64,000 nt of DNA. Source: Prostheceraeus crozeri. Taxonomy: Eukaryota; Platyhelminthes; Polycladida; Euryleptidae. This document shows, piece by piece, positions 21,672 to 34,140 of this stretch (positions within the stretch are counted from its first letter, which is position 1; every line of letters begins with the position of its first letter). The stretch spans positions 1-64,000 of the forward strand of contig CAJQUW010002151.1 of the NCBI GenBank assembly GCA_907163375.1. Reading direction: 5' to 3'. The notes under the pieces were generated by a model that searched no databases, had not been told where the DNA came from, and saw nothing but the letters and a program-made list of their open reading frames with translations. The translations under genes were made by a program, and so were the position numbers.

Positions 21672-22306
21672 GTTCCAATTTCATCCTCCAAATTTCACTG
21701 TCTTTATAATGTAGCATTGAGAAATCTTCTATCCACCTACGATCCAAATTAGCATTCATGGTATGCTCATCCAGATCCATTAGTCGTTCAACTAAATCAC
21801 CAGCTTTGATATTTTCATTTAGATTTGTAACAGTTTCTATAGCCTTTAGCGAATAACCAAGGTCTCTTGCAACAATCCATGAAATTGGGAAACTAACCAT
21901 CAAGCAACTTCCACGTATTTATAACTTAACCTAGTTATGAAAATAAATAAAATTGTCATCATAGTCACAATGGCCACAATTGTCGCATTTCAGCAAGCAG
22001 TCTCAAAACAAACACCTGTTTAAGTACCGAAATAGATGTTCGCATCCCTATTCTAATTCACATACTCTAATTCAATTTCGGAACAAGGCGTTCCGAATCA
22101 TTGAGTATGATCTCAATTCGCCTATCAATCGGAACGCGGTTCCTATTTACATGTTCCTATCCATGTTCGCATCCATTCGCAATTCGGAACATGTTCATAT
22201 CCATGTTCGCATTCGCAATTCGGAACATGTTCGCATTGGCAATTCGGAACACATGTTCCTATCCATGTTCGTATCCACTATCAGTGCGTCCGCAATACTA
22301 ACTACT
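21672..22306 (-). repeat. Right terminal inverted repeat of Polinton A
   Basis: Reverse complement of 1397-2031 with very few differences. It ends ACTACT, the mirror of the left end AGTAGT, and is followed at once by the CCAGTT duplication. Confidence 0.93.
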
Positions 22307-22312
22307 CCAGTT
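22307..22312. repeat. Target site duplication of Polinton A, right (CCAGTT)
   Basis: Exact copy of 1391-1396, directly outside the right inverted repeat. Confidence 0.95.
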
Positions 22313-22806
22313 TCCCAATTATTTGATGACAGGGACAACTGTAATTTCATAGTTCGAAATGGACATCCTACGTCAATGCAAGGTAATAACGTCGCATACA
22401 GCTCTAGGAACACAATGAGTGCAGTTTTTGATTGTTTAGGGGCAGATGTGGACGCAGATAGCAAATTAGCACTCCTTAAATTTTCAGAAAAAGTTCTCAA
22501 AGAGACGTCAGCATGAGAAGCAGATAGACTGAAATTCGATGCATGTAGAGCGACCCAAGAGATGGTGAATCGTATGAAACTAAATGTAGGTCGCTGATGT
22601 GGCACATTTAGTTTCTGTGCATCAGAAATTGTGTCTCAGGTTCATCTATTGTGTCTATTAAAGCTACCCACGACGTTTACAACTCATTTAGGTTGGAGCA
22701 TAGAGTAAGTATATGTAGGTAGAGTGTCGACTCGAAAAAGTATCTGCATATTACAGTAAAAATTTTTATATGGAAAGATTCAGTTTTTTGCGGAGATAGC
22801 GTTCCT

Positions 22807-23023
22807 GTACACTCTAAACCAGCACCTCCTAAATCACACACTAAAGCAAGACACTATTCGTAACTAATAAAAAAATCCTAAAGCAAAGCGTTTTAGGAGG
22901 CTAGCGCACTAGGGTTATTGTTCTCTTTAGTATGTCAACATTCTATTTCACGCAGCCTCCTAAAATTCTAGTGTTTGGCTCTTTAGGATGCAGGTTTCTT
23001 CGATTTTAGGAGGTACAGTGTAG
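22807..23023. mobile_element. Possible MITE
   Basis: About 217 bases with imperfect inverted ends (GTACACTCTAAACCAGCACC at the left; CTACACTGTACCTCC on the complement of the right). A nested inverted pair TTTTAGGAGGCTAGCGCACTA / TAGAATTTTAGGAGG-type lies inside. No coding capacity. Target duplication not clear, so only tentative. Confidence 0.35.
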
Positions 23024-26000
23024 TCCAAAAAATTTTTTGAGCATAATTTTGCCAATTTATATAGGCCTACTACCGACATGACGCCCCGTTATAAGTAGTG
23101 TGACACAAGTTGGATATCAAAAGGAATGAATATTTGCTAACAAGCATTCTAACTAAGCGGAAATGAAGCCGATTGTCAAGGGAATTTCATGAACCGCATT
23201 ATAATGGAAGTCTTCATGAAAAAGTCGAGATCTTATTGCGCTTTCCTTGCTGAAATTAATTGTTTTTGATTCTATTTTCATCGGCATGATTTTATGATTC
23301 ACTAAATTTATGTTTCACTTCATGAATCTAAATAGTGATGTGGACCCATTTACATCTTTCAAAGTTAATTGAAATCATTGTCTTTGATTCTGTTATTTTG
23401 CTCTACCAGTGGCAGGTTGTTTGTGATATGATCACGATTAAGAAGATTCTCTTGAGGTTGAGCATGAAAGCAATAGCAGGTCATCGAGTTGCTAATTTGA
23501 CAAGCATTACCTCACCAAGGCTGTCATGACACGGAGGATCTGCAAAATTCAATCATTTCTTCTGCACTACCATCATGATCACTCAATTCCGTGGTAATGT
23601 GCAATAAACTGCAAAGATTTGCATTTAACTTGAATATATATTTACTCTGTATAACATTTGAATATACTTACTCTATGGGTTAGAGACTCATTTAAAAAAC
23701 AATAGAAACAAAGTCCTCTTTTTTTGTTTTAAAATATTTCAAAAAGTATGGTTTTTAACCTATTCTTGGTCAAGGATGCATCCAGATACTGTCTAGCCAC
23801 AATACCCCTGTCTGTACTGCAGATAGCTGATAAGTCCGATAAGTACATGCTTGCACAATTTACAATGGAAATTACCGATCCGTCTAAACATCTGTTTACC
23901 AACATAAACTAATACAAAAGTTGTTTATGTCAATCCCGTAACCGTTGCATCCAAGAGGACAGCGCTTGTCTCACTTAAATAGTCATCAGGAAGCATTCAC
24001 ATCTTTGATGATTTCAGCACTATAGGCATTATATCCAATCTGGGCATTGTCTCAAGTTTAAGTCTGCTAATTTTTTGCCATTAGTACCAATAGCGTCGTG
24101 CATTGTGCAATTTATTCCGTTAATATCAACAGGACATCGGTATGTGCTAGGTGCTACCAATTTTCTATGGATTAAATTTGGTATGCGATTGATTAATGAA
24201 ACTTTCCAATCATTCAATGCTTCAAGTTTTGAATGCAAGAGAAGCTAATTGAACACAAAAAGTGCTTTCAGCTTACATGTACAGAGTTTTGAGTCATTTT
24301 AGAGCTTTAGTTTTCGAAAGATTCCAATATAGCCTACATTGAGTTTCTAATCAGTCTACTAGACAGATGTTCGTCTCTTTGATAGGGACGTGTAGATTTT
24401 CTGAAAGTTTGAACTCATGACTATTTGCAACATCCTCTAAGTTCTACGATCAAGATTTTATCTCATCATTAGAATCATTGGCATGGAGGAAGCTTCACAT
24501 GAATGTTTTTCTGCTTAATTCATCACAAAGATAATTAATCATAGGAAACATGTGCGAGTTCTGAATTCCTTTCATGCTAGGGATCATTTCTCTAAATGTG
24601 AAGAAAATTTAATATATCATTTTTGTCGCTGCTGCATTCACATCTTTTGTAATTTGAGATAAGCAACTGATAAAATATTCATTTGTGTTCCTATCAAGCG
24701 TTTGATGTTCTCAATAAATTTCGCAACTGATATGGCTGCGAGTTCAAATAACGAGTTGTGTTGATGTTAAGGGATGTGTAATAGACCTGTTGTTGATTCC
24801 TGGTGTTGGTGGATGAAAGACGGCTATTCATGTCTGCTCCCATTTTTCAACTGAAGAAGTAACGCTATATTTAGTTATTCTACTCACAAATATTCTCAGG
24901 TATATGGCTGTATCTGACAGGAAGTTGCGAAACAAATCAGTTGATTGTTTATAACACTATTGTTATTCACGATATACCAGTAGTTCAACTGACAACTGAA
25001 ATGCAAGAAAATGCAGTAATCAAATTGAAACTCGGTGACTTGGCGATTGCCCGTCGGTTCCGTGCTTCCTTTGACTCAACCTCCGAGTTCTATTTTAATT
25101 GACTTTCCTTCTATCAGAGTTGACAGTGTTCCCGAGCTCATGTTAATTGCCAAAATATTCACCGGAAAAACTGATTATACTTTCGAGTTATATGGGGCCC
25201 AAGTACCACAAAATGATAGTTTGCAAAATTAGTTTTGAAGGATTGGTGAATACAGGTCATTTTTCAAAATGGCGGAAATTCTCTCTTTTCTTAATTTTTA
25301 ATTTGGTGTTCTTGTCTCTTTATTCCATTACAACCTTGAAAAATGAAAATACAATTTTGATGACACGTAATGGGCTTTTAGAAATTACTGCGATTGATAA
25401 TGGGGTATCAATGCTCTTTATATGCTAAGACGAATCAACGAAATAACAAAGTGCGAGTTTACAAGTTTTTGATTTTTATATTAATTTACTGATTTACAAT
25501 TTATATATACTACTTATAACAATCAACCCTCTTTCCTGCGGTGGAGAATCCATCTTTATCACTATAAACATTGGTTACTTCATTCAATATCGGTCGTTCA
25601 GGTCTGCTTCCATTTCTCAACTGAGATTGCAACTTAACATTTAATTATTCTATTTACTGTGTCTACAATAGCAGCATTTATCAATTATTTCTGACGCACT
25701 AACTTTGGGGATTTTCCAGTAGTGTGTTTAAAGTGAGATTTAATGAATGCCCGTCGAAATTTCAATAACTTGCTAATTGCAAATCACAATCAATAGAGAC
25801 AGGATTCAATATATTTTCTCGCATCATTGATTTGATGCGGAGTAAATGTTTCCAAAGTGCGGATCCGCTGTGACACTTAAGTGCTTAAGACACTTAGGAA
25901 TTTGATTTTTGTATTCAGCGTTTCAGGATCTACAAATCCATGCTATTGAGCCCTTTGTGCGCGAATTTAGGAAGAAAGTGTCAGTAGCTCACGTCCTAAA

Positions 26001-26768
26001 TTTATCCGAACATTAATGTCACCTGATGCATACATGCACACGAAACGTGACATAGAGATCTCTAATGAATGCGCGTTACACCAACAATGCGGTAATGTAG
26101 AATCGAAACACAGATAGGAAAGGAGAGTCAAGAAAATTACTACGATAAAGACAAAGTCAGGACGGAATCCTTCTGTGTACATAAATATTAATAAAATATC
26201 AACATTATTTATAAATTTTTATTCAAAATTAATAAAATAATACTTTATTAACAGCTAAATCTGGTATCGCATTGATAGTGTGATAACGCAAAGATTGTCT
26301 AAATTGTCGAAGTCTTTTTTAAAACTGATCAAATTTCTTAGACCTCGGGAATACAATCTCTGCAAAAAGTTGATTCTTTTATTGTAAATATTTCCTCCGC
26401 ATGCTGTGCTGACACTTTTTTGAGTCGACACCCTGGCTAACTACATCTGTTCTCTATGAAATGTTTCACAGATCATAAGAAAATACATCAGTGCACAAAA
26501 TTACAACGACAAAAGTGTATTTTTTAGACGACTGACATTCACATGAAGAAAATAAATTTGAAGTACGAAATATATCTATTTACGTCTGCAATGCATGTGG
26601 ACTGCACATATAAATGAATTTGTTAGCAATAGCGATTTGATACCGATTACATAAATGTTAGGACAAAATGTTGTCTGTCATTATTCAGGATGAGAAAATT
26701 GACATATCCGATAATTGACATTGACGCTAGTGACATGAAGATCACCGATGCCCAACCCGCAAGCTCAT

Positions 26769-26850
26769 GACCGAGTGAAGTGGAGGCAAGGAACCATTAC
26801 AGCGGACCCCGTCATGCTGTGGGACAAACGTTGAAGAAGAAGAGCAGGAT
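26769..26850 (+). mobile_element. 3' end of a LINE reverse transcriptase (fragment)
   Basis: A frame reads DRVKWRQGTITADPVMLWDK then stop at 26832-26834, followed by a GAAGAAGAAGAG tail. This matches the typical last residues and purine-rich tail of RTE/Jockey-type LINEs. Only the terminal scrap remains. Confidence 0.55.
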
Positions 26851-27354
26851 CGAAATTTGAATGAAATTGTATGCTATGACTTCATTAGTTATTTTAACAA
26901 CCTTTATTTCTATTATGTCAATGCTGTTAGCTGTACATGCAAATGCCCTCACATGATATGATAGCGGACGTAATTCTTCACTCAATATCAGGTCAACGAA
27001 AGCGAAGAGGTCTGATACTAAATACGTTCACAGTCAAACTTTAAAGATCTCACCATTGTCCTCTTCCACTTTTGTCGTCTCGAATGCGATCCATCTATGG
27101 GACTACAGACAAATCCTTCCACTGCGTTTATTAACGTTGTTTTTGACTTGTGAAAGAGGTGGAACTCAGCACAGCGAGTTCAGACTCCAGAGATACAAGA
27201 CTTCGATTTGAAGCCTCACATAATAATAATAATAATAGTGTATATTGAAGTAAATGAAAATCATAATGTACACATAGAAATAGAACAGTCATCGCAGCAT
27301 GTAGACCTGTGCATATACATTGATATGAATACAATTATCATTTGAAGTCATAAG

Positions 27355-29032
27355 TCAAGGTAGCTTTTTGGAAAAATCACTGTTCGGCAATCTCGCAACA
27401 TGCGGAAAGAAGGAGTATCTTCTCTTCTGGAAACGATATAGGGTAGTAAGAAAATGTCCTGAATACTGCATGCGTTTTGGTAAGTATTTGTTTAGAAGGT
27501 GGGCCTTGTTTATCAAAATCTTCTTGAACAGTTTTTTACTTATATCTACCCTTCTGCTTTCTATCGAAGGAATATGATAGGTCAAATTATTGTTCATTAT
27601 CTTAAATGCGCGTTTCTGTATTCGCTCAAGCTTTACTGACAAGGTCCTAGGTAGTCCAACAAATAATGGGCACGCGTATTCAATCCGAGACAAAATTACT
27701 GCATTATACATTTGTTGGAGTTCACGATTTGAAACCAGCTTCTTCGACTTTCGTAAGATGTATAAACGTCGGTTGCATGTTTTCACGATATTATCAACGT
27801 GATCTGTCCATGTCAGCTGATTGTTGAATGTTACACCAAGAATATTCATCTTATCTGTTTTGGGAATATAAAACGTAAGATTTCGCAGTGTTTCATTCCC
27901 TTTAAGACACACCATTATACTCAACTTCTTCTTGTTTAATTCCGTCGTTATTTCTGCACCAGTTCACCATGCATTTGATCTCGTTATTTATTTCATGCTG
28001 CACTTCCATTTCAGTCGATCTCTTCAAAAGTGGTATTACAACATGTGTATCATCTGCATACTGAATTTGCATATTTGAAAAACTTTTACTGATGTCATGC
28101 ACAAAAACATTGAAAATGAGAGGCCCTAAAACTGATCCTTGGGGCACTCCTCGTTTAATAGTTATTGGGCGTGAACATTGCCCATCAATCTTCACAGCAC
28201 ATGTACGCTCATGTAAGTAGCTGCTCAACCTCAAAATAAAGGAAGGAGGGAAGCCAAGTCTGGTAAATTTCTGCAAAATATGTTGGTGATCGATTGAATC
28301 GAATGCAGCTGACATATCAAAAGACATAATGGCTACTCCAACGGAACTGTGATCATCGAAAAGTTCGGTCGTTTTTTCATGCATTTCAATAAGAGCAGTG
28401 GAAGTAGAATGATTACTTCGGAACCCGTGTTGCGCAGATCCGTAACGACATTCGAATGCATCACGCATAGATACCACGATTATCCGCTCAAATAGCTTAG
28501 CTTGAGTTGGTAGAACAGATATAGGACGAAACTGTTTGATGTTTGGAGGAGTGGATTTTGGGATAGGCGATATAATTGCATGCTTCCATAAAGAAGGAAA
28601 TTTCTTTTGAGTGATTGAGTTTGTGAACATGATCTTCAGAGGGGTCACGAAAACGTCGGCTAACTCAATGTAAATTTTAGTTGGTATCACATCAGAACCA
28701 GAAGACTTCCTCGGAGACAACCGTTTGAGAAGTTTAATGACAAGATCCTCAGAAATAGCAATATCCCAGTCAAAAGCCAGCAAATTCGGAGTCCCTGAAT
28801 AGAAAGCAGATATTGATGATTCAGCGTTAGTACGATATACACTTGCCAGTTTATCGCAGAATATATTAGCTAAAGCTCCTGCATTGCCGAATGTTTGAAT
28901 TTCGTTGTGCCATTTATGCATTGTTTTTTTACCCGTTACTTGATTTAGAACTTCCCACACGCGTTGTTTGTCATTCTTAATTTTTCCAATAAATAGTTGC
29001 TTAGACTTTTGTATTTCTGATTTAACTTTCAC
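27355..29032 (-). pseudogene. LINE reverse transcriptase domain (ORF2 3' part)
   Basis: Reverse transcriptase core with FRPISVLPTQAKLFERI, QHGFRSNHSTSTALIE, SFDMSAAFDSIDH, RGVPQGSVLGPLIFNVF and the catalytic QYADDTHV. Then a C-terminal part with ILGVTFNNQLTW and EYACPLFVGLP. The frame changes near 27910, shortly after the YADD region, and relative to the endonuclease near 29033, so no intact ORF2 exists. Confidence 0.88.
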
Positions 29033-29034
29033 TT

Positions 29035-30054
29035 TCAGTTGGTATATTGGTTATATTTGTCCCATTCTCTATTACGATACGCTTCCCACCTTTGATCGAT
29101 GAGACTCTTAGTAAGAGGAGTAAGCCACTCCTTGTCTTTGTTTGACATTTGAACTTCACGTTTAGGAATGCAGTCATTTATCATAGTCAACATTAAATTG
29201 TTGAAGGCCAGACACTGTGTATCAACATCTTCTATCGAGCTGAAGAAAGCTTCCCAATCAATCGAGCAAAGGATTTCACCGAAGAACTGAAGATTTGATT
29301 TTCGAAAATCATAGATCGTAACTTTACGAGACTGTAAATCACTGTCAGGGTGCAATTCGAAGGGACCAGCAGTAATAGTGACATGGTCAGAGTTGCCAAT
29401 GGGAGCATAAAAGGTAACATCTCTCTCGTAAATTTCAAAAATAGGCTCAGAGACAAGGATATGATCTAAAACATTTCCACCTCGAGTAGGTTGTGTTACA
29501 GTGTCACATAACACTAAATCCATACATATATCTTCACACTTGAATCGATTAAGATCGCCCATAATTACGATGTTGTAATTGGGATTGTCAATTAAGAATG
29601 CATCCACAGTAGCACAAAGAGTCTCCCTTATTGACTTTAACAATGTCTGTAAGATATTTGGAGGTATATAGAGTCCAATCAAAAGTATCGAAGAATTCAG
29701 AAGTTGCAACGCAATAACTTCAATTTCATCCGGGAACAGCTCAGAAATCTCCAGTCTTTCAAACGCAAGGCTTTGTCGAACATACAACATGACTCCGCCT
29801 CCTTTACGGTTTAGCCGATCTTGTCGTAAGAGGCTATAATCGGCAATGCCGATGGAGTTATTGTCAATAGAATCATCTAACCAAGTTTCAGTTATACAGG
29901 CAACATCGGGTCTCATCGACATAACAGTAGCCTTGAGCTCATCAAACTTTCCAATCAGCGATCTAATGTTTGTCAAAAATAACCTGGGAAAAGCGACATT
30001 ATTGGACGAACTCTGTAAAAAGTAGTGCTTTTTATTGTTGTTCCGTAAAATCAT
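29035..30054 (-). pseudogene. LINE apurinic-like endonuclease domain (ORF2 5' part)
   Basis: Endonuclease of the exonuclease-endonuclease-phosphatase fold that nicks the target DNA. Visible blocks are TNIRSL, CITETWLDDS, GGGVMLYVR, IVIMGDLN, VLDHILVS and GNSDHVTI. The frame ends at a TGA at about 29035, just where the linker to the reverse transcriptase begins in another frame. Confidence 0.85.
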
Positions 30055-30136
30055 TGATGAAAACCCTTGATCTCTTGTCTCTCAACAACCTTTCCCCTGT
30101 ATATCACGACGTCGCGACCAGCATCGCGCAAACCCT

Positions 30137-30784
30137 TTAACTCTTTTCGTAGCTGAAAGTCAACTTGGCGCTGCATAGCGGTGAGATCAGGATTAATATA
30201 GCAAGAGGAAATTTTGGAGTTTGTCGCAAACTCTTAGCATTGCGCAAAACAAAGTTACGATTATCATCAGAGGATAGACGAATACAAAGATGACGTTTAT
30301 TGCTTCCTATCCGCTTGCCCAGTCGCCTAGAACTGACGATATCAGGATTTTTCAGACCCAGACACTCAAACATTTCCGAACAGAGTTTTTGTCATTTTCT
30401 TTGCGATCTTCTAGGGTACCTGTGTCAACCTCAGGTAGATCTTTAACAATGACATTAAAACGACGATATTGTCTTTGCTCTTTCACTTCTGATCGCATGA
30501 CACATTTCTTCAGGCTGAACAGGTGAGTTCTGAGTTTCTTTAAGTGTTTCATAGTCATTTGCTAATTTAATATAATCATTTTCTAATTTTGTAACACGAT
30601 CCGTTAATGACGCAATGTGATCTTTCAATTCCACTTTTAATGATGCTATTTTATCATGTAAAGCGGCCATAGTATCATGTTTCGCTGATTCAATAATAGC
30701 TTTGATACTTTCCAAAGTTAGGTCAGCATGTGAATTAGCTCTTGTTGTTCTAGAGGTTGGCGTTGTTGTTGGCATCACGATCAA
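30137..30784 (-). pseudogene. LINE ORF1 remnant
   Basis: Two or more overlapping frames. The N-terminal one has a Thr-rich start and a heptad-patterned coiled coil (IASLTDRVTKLENDYIKL). The next carries SRRLGKR and KRHLCIRLSSDDNRNF, like the nucleic-acid-binding part of CR1/L1-type ORF1 proteins. It lies directly upstream of the endonuclease. Broken by frame changes near 30350-30500. Confidence 0.65.
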
Positions 30785-32069
30785 CGTAAGAACACGTCAG
30801 CAAACACGTCTAAGTCACGTGAGCAAAAATCGATAATTGAAAAATCGACTGCGAGGGGTCCTTCTTAGCAAACCACTGATAACAGCTGATCGAGATGTTT
30901 CAGTTGACAATACCAACTGCTGGACAGCATACAATCAATACACAACGATCGAAGCAATACGAGCACGGAATCACTGGTAGAGAATTCACACGATGCGTCG
31001 AAATCAACGAAGACAGAGAGCTAATAATAGAAACGTGGATGACCTCGATGGTGAGAGACACAGCGGAAATCCAGAGATGATATCTGACTGAAATGGACGA
31101 TCGCAGAAAGTGAACACCATGGAACAAAATCCCAAACAACCTTGACACAGTACAGAGATTATCCAAACAATTGCCACAGCAGGCTTGACCAACCCAAAAG
31201 AAATCCTCTGATACCAAACACAATCTACTACCAGGCTGAAAAACCACGAAAAACCATCAAAATACAAGACCGTATCGGAGAGAGATAAACCAACGTCAGC
31301 ACATCAGATGATCAGATGGTACATACGGTATATACATATATGTACATTTTATGGACTCATAAAAGAGACATTCGAATATACAGTCCAGTATAAAGATCTT
31401 ATTTTATTGACCGTGTCACTCTTTCTTCTTTTTCAAAAAATATTTTTGTCAATGGCGAAGATTATCATATAGTAAAATGCGTAGTAAAATGCAAATGCCA
31501 AAATTGATATATAAATGATAGAATGACTGCTAGATTTTTTTTGAAAATCTAGTGGTCATTTATCTTATATATCTATATACATGTGTGTGTGTGATGATTC
31601 AAATAAAATATTTAAAAAAGTATCTACAATGGCTGAGCAGGGTGAAGGACTGCTCAGCGTTTGCTTATCCCGGTTTAACCAGACCGCCATGAGATCCAAG
31701 GACATAGCTGTCACAGCTTCACCGTGTGAGATCATGAAGATTGCTTTCTTAAAAAAGCTATATTACTTCAAGGAAACTATTGATTCTCAAGCTCAATTTT
31801 AGGAGCTCAAGATCCTGAAACTATAAATAAGCGACAAATACTGTTCACAGGCAAGTCAGACCTATCCCATTAATCACACATAAATCGTAAGAGTGTAGAA
31901 AATGTGCAAAAAATGTAGAAAAGTGTGAGTCCCAACTCCCCACAAAACAGTCTTAGCGAATGAGCTGCATAGGTCGAATGAGTGGACCTATAAGAACATG
32001 TCAAGAGGGCTATTATAGTGCTTTCTGCCTCTGAAAATTTCGTAACAAGAGATTCGGAATATTTTTCAG
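30785..32069. other. Sequence upstream of LINE, no gene
   Basis: May contain the LINE 5' untranslated region up to about 31270. A short hairpin with GCTGAGCAG / CTGCTCAGC arms lies at 31632-31658. No credible frame. Confidence 0.4.
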
Positions 32070-32180
32070 GATTACGCAGAACCTTGATCCGCCCTCACTT
32101 GGAATATGCCGTCCCTGTCCGGAATCCGTCGTATTACAAACACATTTATCTGATGGAGCGTATCAGCGGCGTTTGACTCG
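32070..32180 (+). mobile_element. LINE reverse transcriptase fragment
   Basis: A frame reads LRRTLIRPHLEYAVPVRNPS and ends at a stop near 32176. The RPHLEYAV-x-W/R-NP words are typical of the region after the YADD box in LINEs of the CR1/Jockey group. It is a short dead scrap. Confidence 0.6.
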
Positions 32181-32195
32181 GAGGCTCAAAACACG

Positions 32196-33904
32196 GTAAC
32201 GGACGTTACAAACGATAGATTTGCACTTTTTTGAGAGGAAAAAAGTGATTTATTCAGTTTCTATCGGGCTTCAAACTATCATGATATTTCATTCATACGC
32301 ATAAGTTTATTGTATAAAAATTCTGTTCACTACTACTGGCTATATACGTTGAAATTGTAGAATGGGTCTATGTAACGGACGTTACATTGATTTGTCAGTT
32401 CGAAAAACTTTTCATCATTAATTGCAGATATTATCTACGATAATCATCATATGAAGACGGCATTAGACATTCATATAATCACAAATATAACGGTAGAAAT
32501 TCATCTAATATGATACGTTTTGCATCTATTTAAGTCCCTATAATCCCGACTTTCTAGGGTAACGGACGTTACATGATTTAAGGTAGCGGACGTTTCATAT
32601 CTCAATCAATCCCCAAAAATGAAAACTACAAGTTCCATGAAGCTGACATAGATTGCATTTATACATAACATTACCACATATAACATTCAGACATGACACC
32701 TCATATGAATGATGAAGTCACATGTACAATACGTATGTTCATGTCAAAATAATATGATATCATACAAATTCCAAAAAATTGCGTTATGCAACGAATTCTT
32801 AGAAACCATTCTATCAAAGAAATAATAAACATTGTACCAAAATTCAATGAAATCCATGTAAATGCTTCAAAAAAAATTCATGCTGTCGAATCGACATTTT
32901 GTGGATACAATGTTCAGGAATCATATAACTGGGTCAAAGAAAAAGTAAGAGAAGCACTATGAGGCTTAAGTACAAGATTGCCTTTCCATGCTCCAGCCTT
33001 AACCCAATGGAGTTTTTGAGTTCCAACAATTGGCTTGACCCTCGCAAATCGGTCTTCCACCTCTCTCTTTCGCGCAGTGACTAATTCGGATGGAACGAAT
33101 TTCACGATGATATTACTTGTTTTATCCTTTAATATATAACAAAAAGAAGAAGCATCTGCAATATGAGCACCTTTCCGCAACTCTCGCTCAGCCATTTGCT
33201 TTATAGTTCCTCCGATTCCATCAACTGCTCCTTTTCTGTGGCATGATGCAAAGAATGACCACGTAACATCTATATCAAATTTTTCATTAAAAATTTCCAC
33301 TGTAGATAAAGTACATCGACTCTTAAATTGGGACGCTGCTCTGTCACTGAATACATGTAATTGTTCTCCTTTTGGCAGAATACCTTTGAACACGACAAAA
33401 CACGAATTAACCGCGAATAAACACGATAAACATTAACACAGAAAGGAAAAGATCAGATTAAACACGAATATCGACGAAATCAGAATAACACAGAGCACTG
33501 TAGGATACCGTCGCGTTGGATTAGTCAGATCGAAGTGACAGTGAAGCCGTATACTCAGCGAATTCTTAATAATAAACATTTCCACATCAATGTTATCCTT
33601 TGAATTCTCAGCTATCTATGATACTCAGTCAACGAATGATGTGTGAATAAAAAGACGCCGCATTCCTATCTACTTCCAGAGTGCGACCTTTAGGACAATG
33701 CTGATGAAAGTCTATTTTTGGTAACAGACGTTACATAGAATTCTGTGCTATTGTAATCAAGCGAAAGATGATAGGAACAATCTCATGCCATTTTAGAATG
33801 AACACGTTGACATAGAGATAATCTACTTGGTTTTTCAGATAATTGTGATTATAGTGCATTATCTGGACAAACATTTATGGTTCTTTTATGGTAACGGACG
33901 TTAC
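32196..33904. repeat. Six copies of the GTAACGGACGTTAC motif
   Basis: The near-palindrome GTAACGGACGTTAC (arms GTAACG/CGTTAC) lies at 32196, 32372, 32559 and 33891, with close variants at 32583 and 33721, all in the same orientation and mostly followed by A. They flank the transposase-like frame at 32914-33393 on both sides. Multiple dispersed palindromic sites suggest transposase-binding sites or a composite satellite. Confidence 0.8.
32914..33393 (-). pseudogene. Transposase-like fragment (FSDRAASQF ... DGIGG family)
   Basis: 160-residue frame with FSDRAASQFKSRC, WSFFASCHRKGAVDGIGG and an MAERELR region. The pattern F-S-D-x-A-x-S-Q-F then W-x-F-x-A-x-x-H-x-K-G-x-x-D-G-x-G-G is shared by a widespread animal repeat family that I know only as unclassified, probably a DDE-type transposase with the Asp and the H/D residues catalytic. 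Both ends are missing, so the copy is a fragment. The surrounding palindromes may be its binding sites. Confidence 0.5.
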
Positions 33905-34134
33905 ATAAGAACGGACCTTATTCACTGGTGATTTAAATGTATTTAGATATTACTTCATATCTAATTTAACCTACATACACAATGACAATATCCATGATAC
34001 ATTATACAATTCATTCACACATCCTGCGAAATTTAAAGACCTTCAAACCGCCTGATATTTCTGTAAAATTTTTTATATTTAATACCGAAAATTTATATCT
34101 AGCACTTCTATGCTCTATTTAAGAAAATACATAG

Positions 34135-34140
34135 CCAGAA
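34135..34140. repeat. Target site duplication of Polinton B, left (CCAGAA)
   Basis: CCAGAA precedes the left end of Polinton B and recurs at 58074-58079. Confidence 0.95.

Larger units (their letters stand above)
1397..22306. mobile_element. Polinton (Maverick) A, broken
   Basis: A 20.9-kb virus-like DNA transposon. It begins with AG and ends with CT, has 635-bp terminal inverted repeats and a perfect CCAGTT duplication. Its parts are packaging ATPase, chromodomain integrase, major capsid protein, adenain-like protease, protein-primed DNA polymerase B, small basic proteins, a TBP-like protein and a spliced right-end gene. It is broken, with roughly eight to ten breaks spread over the larger genes. 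The near-identical inverted repeats and intact duplication suggest a recent insertion or repeats kept alike by conversion. It is related to Polinton B at 34141-58073 but clearly a different subfamily. Confidence 0.95.
22313..27220. other. Anonymous host DNA
   Basis: The first 200 bases keep an open plus-strand frame ending at 22516 that may be part of an old host exon split by Polinton A. Otherwise no gene is recognised in almost 5 kb. A possible MITE and a LINE 3' end are listed separately. Confidence 0.5.
27221..30784 (-). mobile_element. CR1/L2-like non-LTR retrotransposon, decayed
   Basis: On the minus strand, in order: an ORF1 region (30784-30137), an ORF2 endonuclease (30054-29035) and a reverse transcriptase (29032-27355). 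A run of ATT units at about 27221-27238 marks the 3' end, as in CR1/L2-type elements. The 5' boundary is unclear and may reach about 31270. ORF1 and ORF2 each now lie in more than one frame, so the copy is dead. Clade assignment is from motif look only. Confidence 0.8.

Noticed and set aside
31632-31658. Hairpin GCTGAGCAG / CTGCTCAGC as an ncRNA
   Set aside because: Short and isolated, with no conserved context.
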